44,492 nt of DNA from G020348385 sp964410125 (GCA_964410125.1 CAYPGQ010000029.1:1-44492); one strand, 5' to 3'; numbered from the stretch's first letter, positions 7,941 through 16,165 are shown. Notes: generated by a model not told the origin, from the sequence alone. Numbers and translations: made by a program.

Positions 7941-8017
7941 TGGTGGCGGTGGAGGGACTTGAACCCCCGACACTACGGATATGAGCCGTATGCTCTAACC
8001 ACCTGAGCTACACCGCC
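7941..8017 (-). tRNA. tRNA with CAT anticodon, probably elongator tRNA-Met
   Basis: Reading the minus strand: the acceptor stem is GGCGGTG / CACCGCC, the D stem GCTC/GAGC, and the anticodon stem TACGG/CCGTA with loop CTCATAT, so the anticodon is CAT. The variable loop has 5 nt, the T loop is TTCAAGT, the discriminator is A, and CCA is encoded. The perfect G1-C72 pair excludes an initiator tRNA. The sequence resembles elongator tRNA-Met genes (GGCGGTGTAGCTCAG start). tRNA-Ile2, whose C34 is modified by TilS, has the same anticodon and cannot be ruled out by eye. The gene directly precedes tilS. Confidence 0.93.
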
Positions 8018-8027
8018 GGTGGCAGAG

Positions 8028-8057
8028 ATTTTAGCCGAAATGGGGGGGGAAAGTCAA
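8028..8057 (-). promoter_or_regulatory. Sigma-70 promoter of the tRNA gene
   Basis: On the minus strand, TTGACT (8057-8052), an 18-bp spacer containing a run of eight C, and TAAAAT (8033-8028), which is 10 bp before the mature tRNA start. It lies just after the stop codon of the secretin gene, so the tRNA and perhaps tilS are transcribed independently of the secretion operon. Confidence 0.7.
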
Positions 8058-8069
8058 TTTGCTTTTGCA

Positions 8070-10226
8070 TTAACGGACTCTTACCCGGCCTTCTGGTGTT
8101 TCGAACTGGATAGCTGCTCCGGTCGTACTATTGGCTGTAACACTGGAAAAGGATAAAGGACTGTCCCCTTTGGCGATAGATTCGAAAACCAAGCTTGCAA
8201 CTCTGCCTGAACCTTTGAAACCTCTGGCAATATCTGTGCTGGAAAATCCTATCGTGCATGTCCCAGAAGAATTATCTATATTTTGCAAAAACGGAACATC
8301 CTGTCCCAGCCGGGTCGCTATGCTGCCTTGGACAACCTGTTTGAGTTCTAAAACTTGAGGATTAAAAGACAGGTTCAATGTCATACTGCTTATTTCCTCA
8401 GCAGATTGAACGACAACGCTCACCCGAAATTCCCGCCCTTCTGTGATCTCAAAATTACCTGGGGATAGAGAAACTCGATTCTGCCCTCCTTCTCGCACAG
8501 ATTGATCTTGTCTCCTCTGTGCCCTTAATGCATCCATCGTTGCTACATCCGCTCCCTCTACTGAAGGGTCGGTGCTTTTGGCCGAGGCAAACGAGGTTCC
8601 CAGGTTGATCCACAGCGGTTTCAAATCATCCTCGGTCAAAGGGATGGACCTGATGATGTATGGCGTTATGGTCATCAATACATCCCACTGTTGGACCGTT
8701 TTTTCCGTGCTCGAGAAAAGGCCTCCCAGGATAGGGATGCTCTTGAGGCCGATGATCCCCCTTGCTGACAATCTCTCTTCATCTTTCAACAATCCAGCCA
8801 GCAGGTTTGTCTCCCCATCCTTTAGTCTGATGACATTCTTTATTTCCCGTGTGCTGATAATCGGGATGTCTGCTACTCCTGTGCCGCCGACGGATTTGAT
8901 GTTCAGCTCCAGTTCCAATGTGATTTCTCCCTCGAAGTGTATCCTCGGCGTTATCTTGATGTCGATGCCCACATCCTCGTAATCAAAAGAGGTGATGGGT
9001 TGTTGGGCGACCCCGCCTGCCGCAAAAGGCTGAAACTGGGTGCGAGGGATGGGTATTTTGTCTCCAACCAAGTAACTCATCTCTTCGCCCTCGATTCCTC
9101 TAAGTCTGGGTTGGGCGATGATTTTTGTATCCTGATCGGATTCTAAAAAATTCAGAAAAGCCGTTGGCATGGTGACCTGAAAGTTGCCTTTCTTTGAAAA
9201 GTCTATTTTGGAGAGGTCGAACCAGCCGGATTCTGAAGCAGGATTTTCCCCGCCGCCGTACCCCAATCCCATGACATATTGGTCAAGCTCCAAACCGAAC
9301 TTTTTGAGCTTCTGCCGGGACACTTCCATGAGTTCCAAATCAATCACGACTTCCCCCCTGGGCTTATCCCATAGTCTGATCAATTTGCCAGCCAGTTCCA
9401 ACACAGCCGGTGTATCCCTGAGTGTGATTGAATTGAGGTTTTTATCCACCATAAACTGAGGCGCTCTGAACTGAGATCGCAATATCGGCAAAAGGGAAGC
9501 TTGAAGGTCCTCAGCCTTTATGTTGGACAGGTAAAAGGTTTTAACAGCAGTCAATTCGTACTGGATCCTCTTGGCTGGCAAATCGGGAACGATAATGAGG
9601 GATCTCTCATCGATGACCCTGTGGAAATTTTTTGTGGCCATGCATAGAGAATTGAGGGCCTGCTCGAAAGTCCTATCCGTTAGATCGACCGAATAGGGAA
9701 TATCTTTGAACGATTCATCGAATAGGATGTTAATTTTGGCGTGTTTTCCGAGGGCCTGAAAGATAGCTTTCAGTTTGACCCTGTCGTGCATGAAATTCAA
9801 GCTGAGCTTTTGGTCATTCACTTGCAGTTTAACCGGGGATTCTATCTTGATTTCCGCCGGTTTTTGCGCTTCTTGTTCTTCTGCCGTCAACAACTGAGCT
9901 TCTACTATGATCGCTCGATTTTTCGGATCGTAAGAAAGAGCTTTTTGGTATTCAGCCAAAGCCTCTTCCTTTTTTCCTGCAGCGGCAAGGTTTCTAGCCT
10001 TAAAAACATGGGAATAACTGGCCAAAATCTTTGCCCTGGTGAGGGCCAATCTGTAAGCAGCATTGCTCGGGTCCTCAAGAATAGCTTTTTCATAATACTC
10101 GATAGCTTCATCCCAATTTTTATTGGCAGCTGCCTCTGTTGCCAATTTGTAATTCTGATTGAACAGGGAACATCCCGATAACACCAAGATAAGCATAACT
10201 ATGGATAAAAATGCCACTTTTTTCAT
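8070..10226 (-). CDS. pilQ: Outer-membrane secretin (PilQ/GspD-like) with TPR and cohesin domains
   Basis: A 718-residue lipoprotein: MKKVAFLSIVMLILVLSGC has a lipobox with Cys at residue 19. Domains in order: two or three TPR-like helical repeats (about 25-110); a linker; a secretin/TonB short N-terminal domain (about 135-210, LNFMHDRVKLKAIFQALG); an N1/NolW-type domain (about 220-290, VKTFYLSNIKAEDL); the secretin channel domain (about 295-545, with VGDKIPIP, FDYEDVGIDIKITPRI and the late LAGLLKDEE...GLKSIPILGGLF signature); and a C-terminal cohesin-like beta domain (about 585-718, with VVVQSAEEISSMTLNLSF and GSGRVASLVFES). It forms the outer-membrane gate for pilus or substrate. ATG overlaps the pilP stop by 4 bp, with a strong AAGGAG site. 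It is the last gene of the operon. The cohesin tail is unusual compared with classical PilQ/GspD. Confidence 0.93.
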   Translation of the reverse strand: MKKVAFLSIVMLILVLSGCSLFNQNYKLATEAAANKNWDEAIEYYEKAILEDPSNAAYRLALTRAKILASYSHVFKARNLAAAGKKEEALAEYQKALSYDPKNRAIIVEAQLLTAEEQEAQKPAEIKIESPVKLQVNDQKLSLNFMHDRVKLKAIFQALGKHAKINILFDESFKDIPYSVDLTDRTFEQALNSLCMATKNFHRVIDERSLIIVPDLPAKRIQYELTAVKTFYLSNIKAEDLQASLLPILRSQFRAPQFMVDKNLNSITLRDTPAVLELAGKLIRLWDKPRGEVVIDLELMEVSRQKLKKFGLELDQYVMGLGYGGGENPASESGWFDLSKIDFSKKGNFQVTMPTAFLNFLESDQDTKIIAQPRLRGIEGEEMSYLVGDKIPIPRTQFQPFAAGGVAQQPITSFDYEDVGIDIKITPRIHFEGEITLELELNIKSVGGTGVADIPIISTREIKNVIRLKDGETNLLAGLLKDEERLSARGIIGLKSIPILGGLFSSTEKTVQQWDVLMTITPYIIRSIPLTEDDLKPLWINLGTSFASAKSTDPSVEGADVATMDALRAQRRQDQSVREGGQNRVSLSPGNFEITEGREFRVSVVVQSAEEISSMTLNLSFNPQVLELKQVVQGSIATRLGQDVPFLQNIDNSSGTCTIGFSSTDIARGFKGSGRVASLVFESIAKGDSPLSFSSVTANSTTGAAIQFETPEGRVRVR

Positions 10227-10753
10227 GGCTTTTCTCCTTCTAGGTTAATCCTTTTCGGCTCGGAGCCTTGGTCGAAAATTTCCATGTCATCGGGAGTAAT
10301 TTCTCCGATGGTCACGCCCATCTCGAGGACATCTCCCGATTCAACAGCATAGGTCTGGTCTTCGAGAATTATCAAAGCGACCACCCTTTTCCCTGATTTG
10401 ACATACCCGATGTATTTCACGTTAATGCGGGCTTCCTCCATGGCAAATTTTTCTTTTTCAGGAGAAATTTTTTGCCCCGATGTCTGGGCAGGTGATTGAA
10501 AATCTCCCGATGGAGAAAATTCATTTGCACCCAAGTTTGCTCTCTGTCTTGTAAAGATATTCCGTTTTGGTGGAGCAAGAGATTTTTTGGGCGCCAAGAG
10601 CAATTCTTTCATGATGAGGCTATTCTGTCTTTTTTCTTTCCTGTCTTGCGGCAGTATTCCAGGATAAAGAACGCTCAATGTAAAAAAACACATAAATACC
10701 AGCAAGCAAAACGAAGTTTTCAGCCAGTAAAACTTTGTTTTCTTAGTTTTCAT
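10223..10753 (-). CDS. pilP: PilP/GspC-like inner-membrane clamp protein
   Basis: About 176 residues, with one membrane segment (about 10-30) after a basic N-terminus, a Pro/Lys/Gln-rich flexible linker, and a small C-terminal beta domain. The C-terminal domain (INVKYIGYVKSGKRVVALI, YAVESGDVLEMGVTIGEITPDDMEI) has the typical PilP/GspC homology-region pattern, which connects the inner-membrane PilN/O complex with the secretin. The ATG at 10753 is preferred over the first possible Met at 10783, because AGGA lies 6 bases upstream and the resulting N-terminus MKTKKTKFYW is a normal anchor. It overlaps the pilO stop by 11 bp and the secretin start by 4 bp. Sequence alone does not separate PilP from GspC; the pilMNO context favours PilP. 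Confidence 0.8.
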   Translation of the reverse strand: MKTKKTKFYWLKTSFCLLVFMCFFTLSVLYPGILPQDRKEKRQNSLIMKELLLAPKKSLAPPKRNIFTRQRANLGANEFSPSGDFQSPAQTSGQKISPEKEKFAMEEARINVKYIGYVKSGKRVVALIILEDQTYAVESGDVLEMGVTIGEITPDDMEIFDQGSEPKRINLEGEKP

Positions 10754-11306
10754 AATATCCTGCCAGATCGATTTGCAATTCAATCTGTCCGCTCTGTGTG
10801 TCGATCTTCCGAAAATCGATCCGTTCGATCATTAAAAATTTGGGGTGAATCTCGACTTGATGGATAAAACTTTTTAATACGACATAGCGCCCTTCCAAGG
10901 TGAAATGAACATGAACCCTTTTTAATTTTTCTTCTTCCCAATCAGTATAATCGAACATCAAATCCGAAATAACTCGAATCCTCGCTTGTCGAAAAATTTT
11001 CCTGAGGTCAAGCCTCAATTGGTTTATGTTTTTGTTTCCTTTGTAAAAATATTCTTTCTCAATATCCGCGATATCCCGCCGGGCCTCATTCCATTGCAGC
11101 AATTCCATTTTTATGTTTCTGTTCAACTCTTTAATATTCGCAAACTCCTTTTGCAGGGTTGGCAGAGATTCGGCGGAATAGCTGTAGGCCCTTTTCTGTT
11201 TAAGAGCAAAACCCTGATGAAAAATCATTGCAGCCGCAAGAAAAACGCATAACAATACCAATATCTTGCGTTCGCTTATCTCCAAAAGATCAAATAGTTC
11301 TTTCAT
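10743..11306 (-). CDS. pilO: PilO-like pilus assembly protein
   Basis: A 187-residue bitopic protein with a short cytoplasmic N-terminus, a membrane segment at about 14-32, a coiled-coil-prone region (about 45-95) and a C-terminal alpha/beta domain (VHVHFTLEGRYVVLKSFIHQVE, then ERIDFRKID) of ferredoxin-like type typical of PilO/GspM. It pairs with PilN in the inner-membrane platform. It overlaps pilN by 17 bp and pilP by 11 bp. No good ribosome binding site is visible at the ATG, so it is probably translated by coupling. The family was assigned from topology, size and operon position, supported by the C-terminal pattern. Confidence 0.78.
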   Translation of the reverse strand: MKELFDLLEISERKILVLLCVFLAAAMIFHQGFALKQKRAYSYSAESLPTLQKEFANIKELNRNIKMELLQWNEARRDIADIEKEYFYKGNKNINQLRLDLRKIFRQARIRVISDLMFDYTDWEEEKLKRVHVHFTLEGRYVVLKSFIHQVEIHPKFLMIERIDFRKIDTQSGQIELQIDLAGYYEN

Positions 11307-11856
11307 AGAATAAAGTTATCTCCGCCGTCAAAAGGCCAGCTTCGTTTATCGCCTCGCTAATAATCCTGATCCCGGAAAAATTTTTTTCATACAGGTTTTG
11401 ATTGAGCTTTAATAGCTCGTCGAGACTGGGAGCAGCAATTTTAAGCCTGACCTCCATCTGGTTATTTTCATTCAAAGTCGGTGCCAAGGATTCGATATAA
11501 CAGGATGCAGGAAGAGACTCCTCGAGAGCTGAGAAAAACTTAACCCAAGAAAAACTCTTCTTCAATATGAGCGAATTGAGCAAATCGACTTTCCTCTGAT
11601 AATTTTGAGAAACATCCTCGATCTGTGTGGAAAATCTCAATTCCTCCCGCTTAGCATTGTTTATCATCTCTTCGATTTTTGCGTTATTGTTCCGGAAATT
11701 TTTGTTCTTGTTGCTGTATTTCCAGAAAGTAAATCCTCCAGTTAACAAAATCACGAGAACGAGGGTAGTGAGAATTCCAATGAGAAGAAAAAAGAATCTC
11801 CGATTCTTCAACGGATGAGTGGCCAAATTCAAATGGACTCTTTTTTGTTTTCTCAT
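11290..11856 (-). CDS. pilN: PilN-like pilus assembly protein
   Basis: A 188-residue bitopic protein beginning with HLNLATHPLKNRRFF, which matches the conserved cytoplasmic INLA-type motif through which PilN docks onto PilM. It has one membrane segment (about 22-45), a coiled coil, and a C-terminal domain with SWVKFFSALEESLP and CYIESLAPT, the usual PilN/Fimbrial-assembly pattern. The start overlaps the pilM stop (ATGA), and the end overlaps pilO. It forms the heterodimer with PilO in the periplasm and transmits PilM/PilB motion to the assembly platform. Confidence 0.88.
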   Translation of the reverse strand: MRKQKRVHLNLATHPLKNRRFFFLLIGILTTLVLVILLTGGFTFWKYSNKNKNFRNNNAKIEEMINNAKREELRFSTQIEDVSQNYQRKVDLLNSLILKKSFSWVKFFSALEESLPASCYIESLAPTLNENNQMEVRLKIAAPSLDELLKLNQNLYEKNFSGIRIISEAINEAGLLTAEITLFYERTI

Positions 11857-12785
11857 AACAATTGACCTATCAAAGGAGACAGTATCTTTTTATCCTGTTT
11901 GGAAAGGCTGAGTCCCACCAAAGACTCTATGTTTTTGATGGGTAAGTCTAGTCGTGACTCCAATTTGGATAACAGTTCTTCTTCCGATTCCAGAAATCCG
12001 AAACGGATCCAAATGGAGGCAATTTCTTTATTTTCCTTATCTTGAATAAATTGAGCAGTATTTTCTATTTCCTGGACAATATTCTGAACTCTTTCAGATA
12101 AAAAATTTTCATCTTGCCTTACCATAAGAGGCTTTTGACGATAAAGAGAGGGCACAGAATCCGTAACAACCAAAAGCCCGAAGGAATCCTTTTCAATGTT
12201 GATCAGAAAAAAATCTTTTTCCTTGTTCCAATTCAGCAAATTGGAGAGCCCCAAAAGAGGAATGCCTACGTCCTTTATTTTCAAGCGCAAATGGCTAAAA
12301 AAGTCTTCATAATCGCTCACTATAGTGGATCGGGCTACGGAGGAGATGATTTTTTTTCTCTCCTTCGTTTGAAGTATATTATAAGAAATCCTGACATCGT
12401 CGGATAACAACGGCATTTGTTTCTTCACCCGAAACCTGATGAGCTGTTCTTTCTCCTTGGATGTTGCAGGGAGGGCATCAAAAGAAAACACAAATGTCCT
12501 CTGGGATAATTCGGGAAGAAGCAGGGCCACACCATGGTCATAAATATTGAATTTTTCCACTCCCTCATGGATAATCTTCTGCAAGAGAGAGGAATTCTTG
12601 ATATTGGCTTTCTCAAACGAGGGTTGAATTATCCCTCCGGAGATGGGCAGGACAAAAAAATTTTTCAGTTTCCGGTCCTTCGGGGAAAGATGGATTCCGC
12701 TGATGTAGGAAGACGTCACCTGGAGCGCAGAATGAGGAAGTGGGTGTGCGGAAAAAAATTCTTTGATTTTATAAATTAAATTCAT
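11853..12785 (-). CDS. pilM: Divergent PilM-like cytoplasmic assembly protein
   Basis: About 310 residues, sitting exactly where pilM is expected, directly before pilN and with a 4-bp overlap. It has the alternating beta/alpha pattern of the actin-like PilM/GspL fold (LQVTSSYISGIHLSP near the start, VALLLPELSQRTFVFSFDALP, KEQLIRFRVKKQMP, FFLINIEKDSFGLLVV), but the sequence is far from classical PilM. The nucleotide-binding glycines are not obvious. ATG at 12785 has GGGA at suitable distance and is preferred over ATG at 12794. It should bind PilN's N-terminal motif and the PilB ATPase in the cytoplasm. Confidence in the role comes mainly from position. Confidence 0.72.
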   Translation of the reverse strand: MNLIYKIKEFFSAHPLPHSALQVTSSYISGIHLSPKDRKLKNFFVLPISGGIIQPSFEKANIKNSSLLQKIIHEGVEKFNIYDHGVALLLPELSQRTFVFSFDALPATSKEKEQLIRFRVKKQMPLLSDDVRISYNILQTKERKKIISSVARSTIVSDYEDFFSHLRLKIKDVGIPLLGLSNLLNWNKEKDFFLINIEKDSFGLLVVTDSVPSLYRQKPLMVRQDENFLSERVQNIVQEIENTAQFIQDKENKEIASIWIRFGFLESEEELLSKLESRLDLPIKNIESLVGLSLSKQDKKILSPLIGQLL

Positions 12786-12800
12786 GCTTAACATTCCCGG

Positions 12801-14423
12801 TCATTCCACGAACGTCACCTTATTTAACTCTCTAAGGCTGGTCACTCCTTTTAAAACCTTTTCCATCCCGACTTCCCTTAAGAAAACCATCTTCTCAAAT
12901 TTGGCCCTTTTCCTGACCTCAGAAAGCGCTTTTTTGTCCAAGATCATTTCACGAATTTCGTCGGATAGTTCCAGTAGTTCTGCGATGGCTGTTCTGCCTC
13001 TGTAGCCTTTAAACCCACACTCAGGACACCCCTTGCTTTCATAAAAAGTTGTGTCCTTATAAACCTTGGGATCAAGCCCTGATTCCAGCAATACTTCTTT
13101 GTCGTATGTTACCGGCTTCCTGCAGGATGTGCAGAGAACCCTGACCAAACGTTGGGCAAGAATGCAATTTAGTGCGGAAATAAAACTATAGGGATCGACG
13201 TGCATATGCAAGAATCGCCCTATCACGTCAAACACATTATTTGCGTGCACAGTCGTAAAAACGAGATGACCTGTAAGTGCCGATTGGATGGCAATCTGCG
13301 CTGTTTCTGGGTCCCTGATTTCTCCGACCATGATTTTATCCGGATCATGCCTCAGTATAGACCTCAAACCCCTTGCAAAGGTCAACCCTTTTTTTTCGTT
13401 AATCGGGATTTGTGTGATGCCTTCGATTTGATATTCAACCGGGTCTTCAATCGTAATAATCTTGTCCTCAGGACTTTTTATCTCTGTCAACGCCGCATAC
13501 AAAGTTGTCGTCTTGCCACTTCCCGTAGGGCCGGTCACAAGAACCATTCCATAAGGCTGAACGATATACCTGTTGAATTTTCCGAGCACCTCCTCTGAAA
13601 AACCCAATAAATCCAGCCTCAACTCTGACAAGGCTTCGGTGATCATTTCTTTGTCGAGAATTCGAATAACGGCATCTTCCCCGTAAATGCTCGGCATGAT
13701 GGATATCCGAAAATCTATGGTCTTATCCCTGATTTTTAGACGGAACCGACCATCTTGAGGAACCCTCCTTTCGGATATATCCAAATCAGACATGACCTTG
13801 ATCCGCGATATTATCGGGAGCTGGAACTTTTTATCGATGGCTTCCATCGCATCACCAAGCACGCCATCTATTCGGTATTTGATGATAACTCCCACTTCTC
13901 TCGATTCGATGTGCACATCGCTGGCTCTCTTCTGGACAGCCGTGAATATGATAGAATTAACAAGCTTGATTATGGAACCATCCTGATCGGCCAGTTTTTC
14001 AACAGAAATCACTTCTTCCTCATCCCCTCCCTCTTTTTCCACAACCTGCATAACAAACTCTTCTGTGGCATCCTTTAGGACTTGAAGGGCGGTCTCGCTT
14101 TTGCGCAGCGCCTCATGAATGGCCCACTTGGAAGCGGCATACACTTCCACATTTTTGCCCAAAAAGGATTCCACCGAGTCAATCGTGGAAATGTCAGAAG
14201 GATCGGCAATAGCGATTTTGACCGTGTTTTCATTCTCCTCTAGAGGAATAAAATTCGACCTGTGAAGAAAATCCACAGGAAATGCCTGAACCAAATCCTT
14301 ACTGACGGGATAAGAGGCAAGATCGATATAAGGAACATGGTACCGTTCGGCGATCCTTTTGGTTTCTTGTTCTTCAGAACGAAGGGCACTATCTGATTTT
14401 TCTTTTTTTGATTTTTCCATCAT
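12801..14423 (-). CDS. pilB: Type IV pilus / type II secretion assembly ATPase (PilB/GspE)
   Basis: A 540-residue hexameric ATPase. The N-terminal GspE/MshE-type domain (about 20-110: YHVPYIDLASYPV, FIPLEENENTVKIAIADPSD) is followed by the ATPase domain with Walker A GPTGSGKTTTLY near residue 297, an Asp box (KIITIEDPVEYQIEGI), Walker B (IMVGEIRDPETAQIA) and a His box (GHLVFTTVHANN). The zinc tetracysteine is present: CTSC near 430 and CPEC near 464. The zinc motif and N-terminal domain point to an extension motor (PilB/GspE), not a PilT retraction motor; no pilT is in the window. The start overlaps the pilC stop (ATGATG). It powers pilin extraction at the inner membrane together with PilC. 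Confidence 0.95.
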   Translation of the reverse strand: MMEKSKKEKSDSALRSEEQETKRIAERYHVPYIDLASYPVSKDLVQAFPVDFLHRSNFIPLEENENTVKIAIADPSDISTIDSVESFLGKNVEVYAASKWAIHEALRKSETALQVLKDATEEFVMQVVEKEGGDEEEVISVEKLADQDGSIIKLVNSIIFTAVQKRASDVHIESREVGVIIKYRIDGVLGDAMEAIDKKFQLPIISRIKVMSDLDISERRVPQDGRFRLKIRDKTIDFRISIMPSIYGEDAVIRILDKEMITEALSELRLDLLGFSEEVLGKFNRYIVQPYGMVLVTGPTGSGKTTTLYAALTEIKSPEDKIITIEDPVEYQIEGITQIPINEKKGLTFARGLRSILRHDPDKIMVGEIRDPETAQIAIQSALTGHLVFTTVHANNVFDVIGRFLHMHVDPYSFISALNCILAQRLVRVLCTSCRKPVTYDKEVLLESGLDPKVYKDTTFYESKGCPECGFKGYRGRTAIAELLELSDEIREMILDKKALSEVRKRAKFEKMVFLREVGMEKVLKGVTSLRELNKVTFVE

Positions 14424-15628
14424 CCAGTCACTTGTATAACGTTAAAAATGGGTAGATATACCGATAGGAGCATGGCAGCTACGATCAATCCCATGAATAT
14501 GATGACAACGGGCTCGATAAGAGACACAAAAGTATCGATTCTTCCCCGGATTCTTTCATCATAGACATCTGCCACATCCGCCAATATGCCCTCTAGATTG
14601 GCCGAGCTCTCTCCGATTCGAATCATATCAATGGCCAAAGGCGTGAAAAACTGCGCTTTTACCAGAGATTCTGACAGGCTTTCTCCGTTTTTTATAGAAT
14701 CAGGAAGGCTTCTCATCAGATGTTGCAGGAATTTGTTCGGAACTGCCTTGCTGGCAATTCTGACAGCGGTCAACAACGAAATTCCTCCTTCAAGCAATAG
14801 GCTCAATGTGCGGCAGAAAAGAGAAATAGCCGACTCCAGCCAGATGGCGCGGCCGTATGGGATCTTGAGCTTGGCTCTATGCAATAAAATCCGTGTATTT
14901 TCCTTTCGCTTCATCAAAAAATATCCAACAAAAAGCGAAAGAACAAAAGCGAACAAATGCAAAAGATGACCTTTGACGAAAAAAGAAAAGGCCATCAGGG
15001 AACGTGTCACACCGGGAAGCTGGGAATCAAAGTCAGCATAAAATTGGGAAAATCGGGGAATAACAAAATTTATCAAGATAAGAAGCAACAACAGCGAAAA
15101 AAATAACAATAGCGTTGGGTATGTCAGGGCCGCACGTATCTTTGACTTCGCAATTGAGATGATTTTGACGTAATCGATATAGCGTTTGATGGTCCCGTCC
15201 AAGTTGGCACTTCGTTCCCCTGCCATCAGGGAAGCTAGATAAACCGTCGAGCATTGATCTTCGTATGGAGCAAAGGCCTCAGACAGGGATTTCCCTGCAT
15301 GGATATCGCTTTGGATGGCCATCAGCAACTCCTTGAAGTGATGATTCTTGATTCTGCTGAGTATGACATCAATGCTCTTGACGATCGGATATCCCGCTTT
15401 TATCAAAGCCACCAGCTCCTGGTTGAAAAGGATAAAATCCTTATCCTTGATCTTCTTCTCGAAGGGAAGAAGGGGAATTTCGATCTTCTTCCAATCTCTC
15501 TTGATCGACAACACACAGAATCCCTGCTCCTCGAAACGTTTCCGGCATTCATTGTAAGAGGGCGACAGAAAAGACTCGGAGATTACGCTCCCAGCCTCTG
15601 TTGCCACTCTGCAGATATAATAAGGCAT
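14420..15628 (-). CDS. pilC: Inner-membrane platform protein PilC/GspF
   Basis: A 402-residue protein with the duplicated T2SSF layout. An N-terminal cytoplasmic domain is followed by a first helical bundle (about 70-165: FNQELVALIKAGYPIVKSID, HAGKSLSEAFAPY) and membrane helices near 170-195 and 215-235. A second bundle (about 265-365: FCRTLSLLLEGGISLLTAV, KNGESLSESL, MIRIGESSANLEGIL) and a final helix pair (VIIFMGLIVAAMLLSVYLPIF) complete it. It anchors the pilin polymerisation platform and contacts the ATPase. It is the first gene of the seven-gene assembly operon and has a near-consensus sigma-70 promoter about 50 bp upstream. Confidence 0.95.
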   Translation of the reverse strand: MPYYICRVATEAGSVISESFLSPSYNECRKRFEEQGFCVLSIKRDWKKIEIPLLPFEKKIKDKDFILFNQELVALIKAGYPIVKSIDVILSRIKNHHFKELLMAIQSDIHAGKSLSEAFAPYEDQCSTVYLASLMAGERSANLDGTIKRYIDYVKIISIAKSKIRAALTYPTLLLFFSLLLLLILINFVIPRFSQFYADFDSQLPGVTRSLMAFSFFVKGHLLHLFAFVLSLFVGYFLMKRKENTRILLHRAKLKIPYGRAIWLESAISLFCRTLSLLLEGGISLLTAVRIASKAVPNKFLQHLMRSLPDSIKNGESLSESLVKAQFFTPLAIDMIRIGESSANLEGILADVADVYDERIRGRIDTFVSLIEPVVIIFMGLIVAAMLLSVYLPIFNVIQVTG

Positions 15629-15676
15629 CGTAATTGTATATACCCTTACAATTTATTACTTGTTAAGGAAAAACAA

Positions 15677-15705
15677 ATATTAGGGAATACTCCCTTAATT
15701 GTCAA
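15677..15705 (-). promoter_or_regulatory. Sigma-70 promoter of the pilus/secretion operon with palindromic spacer
   Basis: On the minus strand, TTGACA (15705-15700), exactly 17 bp, then TAATAT (15682-15677): a near-consensus promoter about 50 bp before the pilC start. The spacer contains an inverted repeat (AGGGA-N4-TCCCT on the plus strand, 15682-15695), so a repressor could bind between -35 and -10. No sigma-54 site was found here, unlike the minor-pilin operon. Confidence 0.72.
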
Positions 15706-15818
15706 CTTAACCAGTCTAGTGCACATGAGCATCGTACCCAGTGAATATTTTTTATCTTGTTGAAATTTATGTAAATAGCCTTTTGAGATGAATCCTGTGG
15801 TGATTTTCTCCATCTTTA

Positions 15819-15831
15819 GGGGTCAGACCCA
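15819..15831. repeat. Dispersed-repeat motif GGGGTCAGACCC
   Basis: GGGTC-A-GACCC is a perfect palindrome (15820-15830), and the following bases (AAAATGTCCCATATTGAC) continue a pattern I associate with RAYT/IS200-type dispersed elements in environmental genomes. It lies in the 250-bp space between the divergent pilC operon and the small secreted protein gene. No mobile gene is next to it. Confidence 0.5.
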
Positions 15832-15880
15832 AAATGTCCCATATTGACAAAATCTCAAGAAAACCTTATTTTAGAAACGG

Positions 15881-16165
15881 ATGAAAAATAAGCTTTTTTC
15901 TGCGCTTATCCTGTTATTTCTGCTTTCTTTTACCGTGTCTATTGACAGCATGAGCACATACGCTTTCTCTGGGATGTTTGCCGCTGAAAGCTCGGATGAA
16001 GTTCCTCAGAGCACTCAAAAGCCAAAATTTGATTACATGAGCAGTATCCTCTCTCGAAACACAAAGCCACTTGGACTGAAAGAGAATGTATCCCTGAGAA
16101 AATTGCTGAACCAGCCGAGTATCAAATGGGCGATGAGATCTGGAGGCAGGCACATCCTTAATTGA
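15881..16165 (+). CDS. Small secreted protein of unknown function
   Basis: A 94-residue frame whose N-terminus (MKNKLFSALILLFLLSFTVS...STYA) looks like a Sec signal peptide with a likely cut after about residue 28. The mature part is short, polar and lysine-rich, with no motif I recognise. There is no strong ribosome binding site (only AGAAACGG near the ATG). It ends 78 bp before the histidine-kinase start, so the two could share a transcript, and the product might be a ligand or accessory factor of the sensor. It could also be a spurious frame. I do not assign a function. Confidence 0.45.
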   Translation: MKNKLFSALILLFLLSFTVSIDSMSTYAFSGMFAAESSDEVPQSTQKPKFDYMSSILSRNTKPLGLKENVSLRKLLNQPSIKWAMRSGGRHILN

